In this document: piece by piece, positions 35,911 through 44,888 of the stretch
How the letters are laid out: every line of letters starts with the position of its first letter
Numbering within the stretch: the stretch's first letter is position 1
Source of the DNA: Thiopseudomonas sp.
GTDB lineage: Bacteria > Pseudomonadota > Gammaproteobacteria > Pseudomonadales > Pseudomonadaceae
NCBI GenBank assembly: GCA_018384595.1
Contig: JAHAYO010000068.1
Coordinates: 1 to 64,000 of the forward strand
DNA: 64,000 nt
Reading direction: 5' to 3'
Translations under genes and position numbers: made by a program
The notes under the pieces: model-generated
Seen by the model: the letters and a program-made list of their open reading frames with translations, nothing else
Databases searched by the model: none
What the model was told of the DNA's origin: nothing

Positions 35911-36548
35911 GTCATTACACAGAAGAAGAGCAGATTGCCCAGATCAAGGACTGGTGGAGCCGTAACGGCAAACCGTTGTTGACCGGTGGTGTACTGGCGG
36001 TGGCCATTGTATTTGGCTGGCAGGCTTGGCAGAAACAGCAGGCCGGTCAACAAGAGCAGCTGTCGGTTCTGTACCAGCAATTACTAGACAAGGCGTTTAA
36101 CCCCGCAGGTACCGATGCGGGCGATGTGGTCGGCCTGCTGGAAAAGCTGGAGCAGGTCAAGCCTGAACATGCCTACACTCAGTATGCGCGCCTGTTGGTG
36201 GCCCGTGTCGCCGTGCAGGACAACCGTCTGGAAGATGCTGCGTCGTTGTTGCAGGCGGTGGTCGATAAGCCGGCTAGCCCAGTACTGGGCGAGTTGGCGC
36301 GTCAGCGTTTGGCCCGCGTACTGGCGGCAACGGATCAGCCAGAGCAAGCACTGGCGCTGCTGGACGGCAATGGCCCTGAAGCCTACCGTGCAGCCCGCAG
36401 TGAGCTGCGCGGTGATCTGTTGGTGCAGCTGGGACGCACTGCCGATGCGCGCAAGGCGTATGAGCAGGCTCGCGAGCAGATGGCGGACAGCAGTGCCACG
36501 GGCAGCCTGATGATGAAACTTGATGACCTCAGCGCTGGGGATGCCTGA
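35907..36548 (+). CDS. yfgM: YfgM family protein (SecYEG-associated)
   Basis: '[37 protein letters not shown]' between hisS and bamB. Confidence 0.93.
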   Translation: MSHYTEEEQIAQIKDWWSRNGKPLLTGGVLAVAIVFGWQAWQKQQAGQQEQLSVLYQQLLDKAFNPAGTDAGDVVGLLEKLEQVKPEHAYTQYARLLVARVAVQDNRLEDAASLLQAVVDKPASPVLGELARQRLARVLAATDQPEQALALLDGNGPEAYRAARSELRGDLLVQLGRTADARKAYEQAREQMADSSATGSLMMKLDDLSAGDA

Positions 36549-36549
36549 T

Positions 36550-37698
36550 ATGAAGCGTTCCACTATTCTGGCCCTTATGCTGGGCAGCCTGGTTTTGGTC
36601 GGCTGCGGTAGCAAGGGCGACAAAAAAGAGCAAGCGCCGCTGGCGCTGGAAAAAATAACCGCCGAAGTCAAACTCAAGCGCGAGTGGAGCCTGTCGGTGG
36701 GCGTCGGGCAGGGCAAACTGTGGAACCGCCTAACCCCTGCGATTGACGGCGGCCAGCTGTTTGTTGCCGATGCCGCCGGCCAGATCTTGGCGGTTGACCG
36801 CTATACCGGCAAGAAAAACTGGCAGCGCAAGCTGAAGAAAACCGAAATCTCCGGTGCAGTGGGTGCCGGAGCCGGCCAAGTGGTGGTAGGTACGTTGGCC
36901 GGTGAGGTGATTTCACTGGATGCCACCACCGGCAACGAACTGTGGCGCAGCCGTATTGGCAGCGAAGTGCTGGCGGCACCGGCGGTCAATGACCGTGTGG
37001 TGGTGGTGCAAACCCAAGACGACCGCCTGATCGCATTGGACGCCTACACCGGTGCGCAGCATTGGGTGTATGAAAGCACCCCCGCCCTGCTGACGCTGCG
37101 CGGCACCAGCGCCCCGCTGATTACTGAACACCTGGTTTACGCGGGCCTATCGACCGGCAAGGTGATTGCTGTCGAACTGGAGTACGGTCTGCCGGTCTGG
37201 GAAGAGCGTGTGGCCGTCCCCTCGGGCCGTACCGAACTTGAGCGTATGGTCGATGTTGACGGCAGCCTGCTGCTTAGTGACGGCGTGCTCTATGTAGCGG
37301 CGTTTAATGGCCGAGTGGTGGGGCTGGATGCGCAGAGTGGTCGAACCCTGTGGCAGCATCAAAGCTCCAGCACTGGCGCGGTGGCGCAAAGCTACGGCAA
37401 TGCTTATGTCAGCCTGGATAGCGGTGAAATACAGGCCATTGACGAGCGTTCCAGCAGTGTGATGTGGCGCAATGAAGCCCTGCTGCGTCGCCTGCCTACC
37501 GGCCTTGGCGTGCTGTCCAGCTATGTTGTCGCCGGCGATGTTGAAGGCTATGTGCATCTGCTGAGCCAGGTAGATGGGCGTTTTGTCGCCCGCACCCGCA
37601 TCGATAGCAAGGGCATTCGCGTGCGCCCGCTGGTTGAAGGCGGCTGGATGTATGTTTACGGCAACAGCGGCAAACTGGTGGCACTGACCATCGACTGA
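36550..37698 (+). CDS. bamB: Outer membrane assembly lipoprotein BamB
   Basis: 'MKRSTILALMLGSLVLVGCGSKGDKKE' lipobox; PQQ-like beta-propeller repeats. Confidence 0.96.
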   Translation: MKRSTILALMLGSLVLVGCGSKGDKKEQAPLALEKITAEVKLKREWSLSVGVGQGKLWNRLTPAIDGGQLFVADAAGQILAVDRYTGKKNWQRKLKKTEISGAVGAGAGQVVVGTLAGEVISLDATTGNELWRSRIGSEVLAAPAVNDRVVVVQTQDDRLIALDAYTGAQHWVYESTPALLTLRGTSAPLITEHLVYAGLSTGKVIAVELEYGLPVWEERVAVPSGRTELERMVDVDGSLLLSDGVLYVAAFNGRVVGLDAQSGRTLWQHQSSSTGAVAQSYGNAYVSLDSGEIQAIDERSSSVMWRNEALLRRLPTGLGVLSSYVVAGDVEGYVHLLSQVDGRFVARTRIDSKGIRVRPLVEGGWMYVYGNSGKLVALTID

Positions 37699-37718
37699 CG
37701 CCTGTTGTTCTGTGCACG

Positions 37719-37757
37719 GGCCGCTGTCGTATGGACGATGGCGGCCTTTGCGTTTTT
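37719..37757 (+). terminator. Terminator after bamB
   Basis: GGCCGCTGTCGT-ATGG-ACGATGGCGGCC then TTTGCGTTTTT. Confidence 0.65.
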
Positions 37758-37825
37758 GTTATCTGACTATTTTTTAGCCTTAAGCGCCGCACACCGGCGT
37801 GATGCGGCCTTTACTGGAGGGGCCC

Positions 37826-39286
37826 ATGGTTCCCGTTATTGCCCTAGTTGGCCGACCCAATGTTGGTAAATCCACCCTGTTTAACCGCCTAACCCGCAGC
37901 CGCGATGCCATTGTCGGCGATATTCCCGGCCTGACCCGCGACCGTCAGTACGGCACCGCCAAGTGGCAGGGCCGCGATTACATTTTGATTGATACGGGCG
38001 GTATCTCCGGCGATGAGGCAGGCATTGATGCCAAAATGGCCGAGCAGTCGTTGCTGGCGATTGAAGAAGCCGACCTCGTGTTTTTCTTGGTGGATGCCCG
38101 TGACGGCCTGTGTCCGGCGGATCAACATATTGCCGAGCACCTGCGCCGGCGCGATAAGCGCACTCTGCTGGTGGTCAATAAAACCGACAACCTGGATGTC
38201 GAGATAGCCCGCGCTGAATTTAGCCCGTTGGCGGTCAGTGAAACGCTGGGCATTTCCGCCTCCCATGGCCGGGGTGTGCAGCAGCTGATGGAGTCCGCGC
38301 TGGGCGATATCGAGCCCGAGCCGGAAGCAGAGCCGCTAGAGCTGGCCGAGGGCGAAGAGCCGGTGCGTGTGCCCGGTCCCAGTGAAAAAGACGGCATCAA
38401 GATTGCCATTATTGGCCGCCCCAACGTGGGTAAGTCCACGCTGGTCAACCGCATTCTGGGTGAAGAACGGGTGGTGGTGTATGACCAGCCCGGAACCACC
38501 CGCGACAGCATCTACATTCCGTTTGAGCGCGAAGAACGCAAATACACCCTGATTGACACCGCTGGGGTTCGCCGTCGTGGTCGCATTCACGAAGAAGTAG
38601 AAAAGTTCTCGGTGGTGAAAACCCTGCAGGCTATCAAGGACGCCAACGTGGTGATCTTTGTGGTGGACGCACGCGAAGGTATTGTCGAGCACGACCTGAG
38701 CCTGTTGGGGTTTGCGTTGGAGGCCGGCAAGGCGCTGGTGATGGCGGTCAACAAGTGGGACGGCATGCATCCGTCCGAGCGTGATTTCGTCAAGGTCGAG
38801 CTGGAACGCCGGCTGTATTTCGTCAACTTTGCCGACATTCACTTTATTTCCGCCCTACACGGCACCGGCGTGGGCCACCTGTACGGCTCGGTAGAGCAGG
38901 CCTTTACCTCGGCCATCACCCGCTGGCCGACTAGCAAACTGACCAATATTCTGCTGGCCGCAGTGCAAGAGCACCAGCCGCCTATGGTCAATGGTCGCCG
39001 TATCAAACTGCGCTATGCCCACCTAGGCGGTGCCAACCCGCCGCTGATCGTTATCCATGGTAACCAGACCGACCATGTGCCCAAGGCCTATGTGCGCTAT
39101 CTAGAAAACACCTACCGGCGCGTGCTAAAACTGGTCGGTACGCCGATTCGAATTGAGTTTAAGGGCGGCGACAACCCCTATGCCGACAAGAAAAACACGC
39201 TCACTGAGCGCCAGGTCAACAAGAAAAAACGTCTGATAGCGCGAAAAAAAGAAATCGAATACCGTAAAAAGCGCAAAGCAAAATAA
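37826..39286 (+). CDS. der: Ribosome biogenesis GTPase Der
   Basis: Two G domains: '[25 protein letters not shown]' and '[25 protein letters not shown]'. Confidence 0.99.
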   Translation: MVPVIALVGRPNVGKSTLFNRLTRSRDAIVGDIPGLTRDRQYGTAKWQGRDYILIDTGGISGDEAGIDAKMAEQSLLAIEEADLVFFLVDARDGLCPADQHIAEHLRRRDKRTLLVVNKTDNLDVEIARAEFSPLAVSETLGISASHGRGVQQLMESALGDIEPEPEAEPLELAEGEEPVRVPGPSEKDGIKIAIIGRPNVGKSTLVNRILGEERVVVYDQPGTTRDSIYIPFEREERKYTLIDTAGVRRRGRIHEEVEKFSVVKTLQAIKDANVVIFVVDAREGIVEHDLSLLGFALEAGKALVMAVNKWDGMHPSERDFVKVELERRLYFVNFADIHFISALHGTGVGHLYGSVEQAFTSAITRWPTSKLTNILLAAVQEHQPPMVNGRRIKLRYAHLGGANPPLIVIHGNQTDHVPKAYVRYLENTYRRVLKLVGTPIRIEFKGGDNPYADKKNTLTERQVNKKKRLIARKKEIEYRKKRKAK

Positions 39287-39318
39287 TTGAACAGCCCGTA
39301 GCGGGCCGGGAGGCATGC

Positions 39319-40110
39319 ATGCCGGAATTCAAATCCCGTGATGATCTGCGACTCGCGCTGGTGCAGGCTCCGGTCATCCGTTTTGACACCGACACCAACT
39401 TAAAAAACTTTGACCGTTTGCTGCAGCACGTGAGCAACGTCGATCTGGTGTTGCTGCCGGAAATGTTCAACACCGGCTTTAGCATGGACTCCGCCGAACA
39501 GGCAGAAACCGAGAATGGCCCCAGCACCCGCTGGCTGCTGCAACAGGCGGCGCGGCTGCAGGCGGTGGTGTGCGGCACGCTGACCATCAAGGTCGGTGAA
39601 GGTGATTTTCGCAACCGGCTGGTATGGGCGCGTCCCGACGGCAGCCTTGAGTATTACGACAAGCGCCACCTGTTTCGCATGGGCGGCGAGCATACCCGCT
39701 TCCAGCCGGGCGACCAGCAGCAGCTGATCGAGCTTAAGGGTTGGCGCATTCGCCCGCTCATTTGCTACGACCTGCGTTTTCCGGTGTGGAGCCGCGATGC
39801 GCAAAACACCGACCTGCTGTTTTATCTGGCCAGCTGGCCGCAGGTGCGCCGTGACGCTTGGAATCGCTTGCTGCCGGCGCGCGCGATTGAAAACCTGTGC
39901 TATGTGGCCGGCGTCAACCGCGTTGGTGAAGATCACAACGGCCAAGCCCACAGCGGCGACTCACAGGTGCTCGACTTTATGGGCAACAGGCTGCTGCACG
40001 TGCGTAATCAGGCTGGCGTTTATCAGGTCACGCTCAGCGCCGCTGCGCTGGCGCGCTTCAAAGAGCGCTTTCCGGTATGGATGGATGCTGACCCTTTCAC
40101 CCTGTTGTAG
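39319..40110 (+). CDS. Carbon-nitrogen (nitrilase) superfamily hydrolase, omega-amidase-like
   Basis: 'LVLLPEMFNTGFSMDS', 'YYDKRHLFRMGGEH', 'RPLICYDLRFPVWSR' (E-K-C triad context). Confidence 0.93.
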   Translation: MPEFKSRDDLRLALVQAPVIRFDTDTNLKNFDRLLQHVSNVDLVLLPEMFNTGFSMDSAEQAETENGPSTRWLLQQAARLQAVVCGTLTIKVGEGDFRNRLVWARPDGSLEYYDKRHLFRMGGEHTRFQPGDQQQLIELKGWRIRPLICYDLRFPVWSRDAQNTDLLFYLASWPQVRRDAWNRLLPARAIENLCYVAGVNRVGEDHNGQAHSGDSQVLDFMGNRLLHVRNQAGVYQVTLSAAALARFKERFPVWMDADPFTLL

Positions 40111-40148
40111 GGCGCTGCTCAGTACCGCCTTTAACCCCACCCTCATCC

Positions 40149-41234
40149 ATGCGCAAAATCATCCATATTGATGCCGACTGCTTTTACGCTGCCGTAGAGA
40201 TGCGTGAAGCACCTGCGCTGTATGGCAAACCGGTGGCGGTGGGTGGCAGCCCACGTGAGCGTGGTGTGGTAGCCACCTGCAACTACGAGGCCCGTGGTTG
40301 GGGCGTGCACTCGGCATTGCCCATGGCGCAGGCGCTCAAGCGCTGTCCCGATCTGATTGTCATTGCACCGCGCATGGAGCTGTACCGTCAGGTGTCTGGC
40401 CAAATTCACGCCATTTTGCAGGACTACAGTGATTGCATCGAACCGCTGTCGCTGGACGAAGCGTTTCTGGATGTCAGCGACAGTGACGCCTGCCAAGGCA
40501 GCGCCACCCTGATGGCGCAGGAAATTCGTCGCCGCGTATGGCAAGAGCTGCGACTGGTGGTGTCGGCGGGCGTTGCGCCCAACAAATTTTTGGCCAAAAT
40601 TGCCTCGGACTGGCGCAAGCCCGACGGCCTGTTTGTTATCACTCCCGCCGAAGTGGATGCGTTTGTCCTGCAGCTGCCGGTCAGCAAGCTGCATGGCGTG
40701 GGCAAGATCACCGCACAAAAGCTGGAGCGACTGGGGATTGATGACTGTGCGCGGCTGCGTGAGTTCGACCGGCTGGAGTTGGTGCGTCAGTTCGGTAAGT
40801 TCGGTGATCGGCTGTGGCAGCTGGCACGCGGCATTGATGAACGGCCGGTGGAGGCTAACAGCCGGCGTCAAAGTATCAGCGTGGAAGAAACCTACAGCGA
40901 AGACCTACCGAATTTGGATGCCTGCTTAGCGCAGCTGCCGTTGCTGATGGCCAGTTTGCAGCGGCGCATGGCGCGGCTGGATGAGCATTACCGCATCGAC
41001 AGGCCGCAGGTAAAAATCAAGTTCCATGATTTTACCCAGACCACGCTGGAGCAGGCCGGTGCGCTGCTGAGCGAGCAACGCTTTGCCATGATGCTGGCGG
41101 CGGCCTATGCCCGAGGCAACAAGCCGGTGCGACTATTGGGGCTGGGTGTGCGCTTGCTGGACCTTAAAGGCCGTGCCGAGCAGCTGGAGCTGCCATTTAG
41201 CTCAGCAGCTTCTGCGCCGCCACGCTCAGGCTAA
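40149..41234 (+). CDS. dinB: DNA polymerase IV
   Basis: 'IIHIDADCFYAAVEMREAPALYGKPVAVGGSPRERGVVATCNYEARGWGVHSAL'. Confidence 0.98.
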   Translation: MRKIIHIDADCFYAAVEMREAPALYGKPVAVGGSPRERGVVATCNYEARGWGVHSALPMAQALKRCPDLIVIAPRMELYRQVSGQIHAILQDYSDCIEPLSLDEAFLDVSDSDACQGSATLMAQEIRRRVWQELRLVVSAGVAPNKFLAKIASDWRKPDGLFVITPAEVDAFVLQLPVSKLHGVGKITAQKLERLGIDDCARLREFDRLELVRQFGKFGDRLWQLARGIDERPVEANSRRQSISVEETYSEDLPNLDACLAQLPLLMASLQRRMARLDEHYRIDRPQVKIKFHDFTQTTLEQAGALLSEQRFAMMLAAAYARGNKPVRLLGLGVRLLDLKGRAEQLELPFSSAASAPPRSG

Positions 41235-41943
41235 CGGCCAGCAACATCAGGGCGAAGATGCGCTGCAGCAGTGGCCCGCCCAGCCGGCGCGCTAGCCGGT
41301 TGCCCAGTAGCACGCCACAGGCACCCCCCAGAAACAAACCGCCCATCATGCCGGCGGGTGGGCTGTTCGTTCCTAGATACATGAGGAAACCCGCACCGGA
41401 TACCAGGGCAATCACCGCCATTGAGCTGGCGGTTGCCGCCAGCATACCCAGCGGACTGAACCAGAGCAGCGCCGGCACAATCAGAAAACCGCCGCCCACC
41501 CCCAACAACCCGGACATCACTCCCACCGGCAGGCCGATTACGGCCAGCGCCGAGCGGCTTAGCGGCATAGTGTGTTGAACCGGTGCCTGCGCCTGCCGCC
41601 ACATACGCCAAGCCGACCAGAGCACCAGCAGGCAAAACGCCCAGATCAGCAAGGTTTCCGGCACCCAGCGGCCCAGCCATTGCCCCAGCCAGCTGCCCGG
41701 CACACCGGTGGCGGCCAGAATCAACACCACCGGCAGGTGAATATCGCCACTGCGCCAACGGCCCAGCGCACCAATCAGCGCCGACAGGCCGACCGCGCCT
41801 AAGCTGATGCCGATGGCATCTTGCATCGGCAGATGCAGGCTGAGCAGTAGGGGCAGGGCCACCAGCGAACCGCCGGCACCGGTCAGGCCCAGTAGCGTGC
41901 CAAGAATCAGGCCGATGGCCAGGGTTTCGGGAGAAAAGCTCAT
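41197..41943 (-). CDS. TauE/SafE (sulfite exporter) family membrane permease
   Basis: 248 aa polytopic; 'GLTGAGGSLVALPLLLSLHL', 'VGVMSGLLGVGGGFLIVPALLWF'. Confidence 0.93.
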   Translation of the reverse strand: MSFSPETLAIGLILGTLLGLTGAGGSLVALPLLLSLHLPMQDAIGISLGAVGLSALIGALGRWRSGDIHLPVVLILAATGVPGSWLGQWLGRWVPETLLIWAFCLLVLWSAWRMWRQAQAPVQHTMPLSRSALAVIGLPVGVMSGLLGVGGGFLIVPALLWFSPLGMLAATASSMAVIALVSGAGFLMYLGTNSPPAGMMGGLFLGGACGVLLGNRLARRLGGPLLQRIFALMLLAVSLSVAAQKLLS

Positions 41944-42079
41944 TGATGCGCGCCTTATCCAGCGGCAAGGGACAAAAGCAGGGATTGTAAGCGCCCGTCC
42001 GCCGCTCTGCCAACAGAACGGACAGCCGCCGGCAGACTCGGGTAAGATGCAGCAGTCTTATCTAACCGGAATACCCGCC

Positions 42080-42319
42080 ATGTCTGATACTGCCGCCGCC
42101 GGCAAACCCTCGCGCAGAGCGATTGCCATGGGCGCTCTTGGCCTCGTGCTGATCCTGTGTACCGCTGTGGCCATGATCGCCATTATCAACGACCGCATGC
42201 CGCTGGCGCTGGTATGCGGCATCTTGGCGGTGGTGTCGCATCTGAGCCTGTGGCGTTTGCTCAATCAGGCGCACCGCGATCAAGAACAACAGCCTGCAGA
42301 ACCCGCCGAGTCAGACTGA
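42080..42319 (+). CDS. Small hypothetical membrane protein (2 predicted TM segments)
   Basis: 'MSDTAAAGKPSRRAIAMGALGLVLILCTAVAMIAIINDRMPLALVCGILAVVSHLSLWRLL...'; chosen as the internal ATG of a longer ORF. Confidence 0.6.
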   Translation: MSDTAAAGKPSRRAIAMGALGLVLILCTAVAMIAIINDRMPLALVCGILAVVSHLSLWRLLNQAHRDQEQQPAEPAESD

Positions 42320-42354
42320 TCCGTCTGGCCGAGCGTTTGCTTTGAGGGCGCATT

Positions 42355-43236
42355 ATGCTGCTCACCTTGCTTGATATCATCCTGCCCGTATTTGCCGTGA
42401 TCGGTCTTGGCTTTCTGTTTGCCCGCCGCAGCCAGAACGCACCGGCCATGGAGTTCATCAATAGCGCCAATGTGCAGCTGTTTTGTCCGGCGCTGATTTT
42501 CTCGGCCCTGCTGGCCAATCCATTCAATCCGTCCACTGACTGGGTACTCATTGCCGCCGGCATCGCCCTCATCGTGTTGCCGGGGCTGCTGCTGTGGTGG
42601 GTGGCACCATCCGGCATGCAGCGGCCGGCTTTTTTGATGAGCGGCATGTTTCGCAATACCGGCAACATGGGTATTCCGTTGATGATGCTGGCCTATGGCA
42701 AGGAAGCGCTGGGCGACATTATTGTGCTGTTTGTGCTGTCCAATACGCTGCACTTTTCGCTGGGCTTGTGGCTGATTTCGCACCGCCAGGGCGCGCTGGT
42801 CTGGCTGCGAAATCCCAATGTCTGGGCGGCGGTGCTGGGGTTGACCTGTGCGCAGTGGGATGTCAGCCTACCGCAGTCACTCCTAACCACTGTAGAGATG
42901 CTGGGCCAGATTAGCATTCCGTTGATGCTGTTTGGCTTGGGCGTACGCATGGCTACGGCTCGCTTGCAGCAGGCGGCATTGGCACTGCGCATCAACCTGC
43001 TGTATCTGCTGGCGGGGCTGGCTTCGGTGGTGCTGATTGTGCAGTTGTTACCTCTGAGCAGCCTGTGGATTAACCTGCTGGTGGTGTCGGCTGCGCTGCC
43101 GCCGGCGGTGCTCAACTATTTGCTCAGTGAGCAGTACCGTGCCGACCCCGATACAGTTGCCAGCGTGGTGCTGATGGGTAATGTGCTGGCCTTATTGGTG
43201 ATGCCGCTGGTGATCGCTTGGACACTGGCGGGTTAG
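42355..43236 (+). CDS. AEC family (auxin efflux carrier-like) transporter
   Basis: 'MLLTLLDIILPVFAVIGLGFLFARR', 'GMFRNTGNMGIPLMMLAYG'. Confidence 0.93.
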   Translation: MLLTLLDIILPVFAVIGLGFLFARRSQNAPAMEFINSANVQLFCPALIFSALLANPFNPSTDWVLIAAGIALIVLPGLLLWWVAPSGMQRPAFLMSGMFRNTGNMGIPLMMLAYGKEALGDIIVLFVLSNTLHFSLGLWLISHRQGALVWLRNPNVWAAVLGLTCAQWDVSLPQSLLTTVEMLGQISIPLMLFGLGVRMATARLQQAALALRINLLYLLAGLASVVLIVQLLPLSSLWINLLVVSAALPPAVLNYLLSEQYRADPDTVASVVLMGNVLALLVMPLVIAWTLAG

Positions 43237-43252
43237 TGGCCTGCAAAGCGAT

Positions 43253-43290
43253 CGTCAAGGTTGGCACTTTTTAGGTACTCAACCTTGACG
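43253..43290. terminator. Long inverted repeat downstream of the AEC transporter (possible bidirectional terminator)
   Basis: CGTCAAGGTTG / CAACCTTGACG, perfect 11-bp arms with a 16-nt spacer. Confidence 0.5.
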
Positions 43291-43371
43291 CCTGAAGCCA
43301 CACGTCAGGCCGCCAGCAGGGTGATCAGCAAAATTCCGCGCCAACCCTCGCCCAATGCGGGCGGGGAGCAG

Positions 43372-43821
43372 TCACAGCTTTAGATACAGACCGCTGACTT
43401 CCCCGTCTTTATCCAACCCCAATACCTCAAGGCTACCGGGCTTTTCTGGGCCCATGCCCGGCGAGTTTAGCGGCATGCCGGGTAGGGCGATGCCGCGAAT
43501 ATCCTGCGGGCGCTCGGTTAGCAGTTTGTTGATGGCAGCAACGGGCACATGACCTTCAATTACATAGCCGTCAATTTCTACCGTGTGGCAACTTGCTGCC
43601 TTATGAGTGCCCAACTTACGCTTAACCGGTGACATATCCTGATGGTCGATGCGCTTGGTCTTAAAGCCGTTTTCGTCCAGATAGTCCGCGTAAGCGGTAC
43701 AGCAGCCGCACCAAGGATCTTTGTGCAGGGTGGCGGCAATTGGCTCGCCTGCGCTGGCGTGGCTGGCGAACGTTAGGGTCATGGCGCTGGTCAGCAGCGC
43801 GCTGGTGAAGTGTTTTTTCAT
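43372..43821 (-). CDS. DUF411 family metal-binding protein, exported
   Basis: Signal peptide 'MKKHFTSALLTSAMTLTFASHASA'; 'LHKDPWCGCCTAYADYLDENGFK', 'SCHTVEIDGYVIEGHVPVAAINKLL'. Confidence 0.92.
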   Translation of the reverse strand: MKKHFTSALLTSAMTLTFASHASAGEPIAATLHKDPWCGCCTAYADYLDENGFKTKRIDHQDMSPVKRKLGTHKAASCHTVEIDGYVIEGHVPVAAINKLLTERPQDIRGIALPGMPLNSPGMGPEKPGSLEVLGLDKDGEVSGLYLKL

Positions 43822-43929
43822 GGTGTCGTCCTCGAAAATAAAATTGTTTTCCAGCACAAAAGCCGAGTTATTTAGCTTCTAGTGTAGGAAGAGCGTGTCG
43901 CTTGGTCGGGAAAAGTACCCGAGCCTTTT

Positions 43930-44265
43930 TTAGCTTGTGAGGACGCTGCGCGGGGGTGGTTTAATTGGCGCGTGAAAAGGTTGGGATGGCTGCTTGTGCA
44001 GTTCGGGAAAGTTGAGATGATTTGCGCTGAAAGTTAGCGTCACTGCACCTTGTTGAATGCTGACACAACTGCTGCAGCCTTGATGTGGCTGGATGCAGCA
44101 GTCGATGACAGACTCTGCATTGGTCGCTGGGCAATCCAAGCAATGAACACTGCTGTCGCTAACCGTATGGGGCTGCATGGGCGCGGCTAATAGCTGTGCG
44201 CCGCTAGTGGCCAAGCCAGCTAACAGTAGCAGTTGTAACAAAACGACGCGCAGTAGTTTATCCAT
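43930..44265 (-). CDS. Small Cys-rich exported protein in the cueR operon (copper-associated, unknown function)
   Basis: 111 aa; hydrophobic N-terminus and 'HCLDCPATNAESVIDCCIQPHQGCSSCVS'. Starts 3 nt after the cueR stop. Confidence 0.72.
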   Translation of the reverse strand: MDKLLRVVLLQLLLLAGLATSGAQLLAAPMQPHTVSDSSVHCLDCPATNAESVIDCCIQPHQGCSSCVSIQQGAVTLTFSANHLNFPELHKQPSQPFHAPIKPPPRSVLTS

Positions 44266-44268
44266 GGA

Positions 44269-44673
44269 TTAGCTATCTGTTGTAGGTTTCAGATGGTCGA
44301 TAATGGCACACTCAGGCCGGTCGTCACCATGACAGTGATCAATCCAGTCTTGCAGCTCGTTGCGCATATCCTGCATCTGCTGGATGCTGTGATCCAGCTC
44401 GGCAATATAGTGCTGGGCAAGCGCTTTAACATCAGCGCTCTGGCGTTGTTCATTTTGCCATAGCCCCAGCAACTGACCGATGCGCTCCAGCGAAAATCCC
44501 ATGTCACGGGCGCGGCGAATAAACTGCAAGTGCCGGATGGCAGCTTCGTCATAATAACGATAGCCCGATTCGCTGCGTCGTGCCGGTGGCAGCAGGCCGA
44601 TTTGTTCGTAGTAGCGGATCATCTTGCGGCTGATGCCGGACTTTTCCGCCGCTTGGCCTATGGTTTTTTTCAT
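44269..44673 (-). CDS. cueR: MerR-family copper-responsive regulator CueR
   Basis: 'MKKTIGQAAEKSGISRKMIRYYEQIGLLPPARRSESGYRYYDE', C-terminal 'CHGDDRPEC' (Cys-X7-Cys loop of Cu/Ag/Au sensors). Confidence 0.93.
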   Translation of the reverse strand: MKKTIGQAAEKSGISRKMIRYYEQIGLLPPARRSESGYRYYDEAAIRHLQFIRRARDMGFSLERIGQLLGLWQNEQRQSADVKALAQHYIAELDHSIQQMQDMRNELQDWIDHCHGDDRPECAIIDHLKPTTDS

Positions 44674-44778
44674 GCTCTGTCTCCAGGAAAGGCAATCATC
44701 CCGCGCACCTGACATCATGCGTGTTCTGGACTCCACCGGCGTGCTTTGATCTGCCTACCCTGCACTTTCTATTATGTC

Positions 44779-44838
44779 ACCCTGCGCGCAGTCGCAGGGT
44801 CCATGGATGCTGCGACTACGCTTCGCTACGCGCAGCAT
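44779..44838. repeat. Tandem-hairpin palindromic element between copA and cueR (dispersed-repeat-like)
   Basis: ACCCTGCG-CGCAGT-CGCAGGGT (44779-44800) and ATGCTGCG...CGCAGCAT (44807-44838), embedded in ATGTCACCCTGCG...GCAGCATGACA. Confidence 0.7.
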
Positions 44839-44888
44839 GACAGGGAGGGCAGTCTCATAGGGAAGCCACACCCTACAAGTCAGCTCAT

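Noticed and set aside
40110-40150. Possible LexA box upstream of dinB
   Set aside because: No CTGT-N8-ACAG-like dyad is visible; SOS control cannot be supported from the sequence.
41231-42013. 260-aa alternate-frame minus-strand ORF over the TauE/SafE gene
   Set aside because: Arg/Pro/Ala-rich frame overlapping a clear 248-aa permease; not credible as coding.
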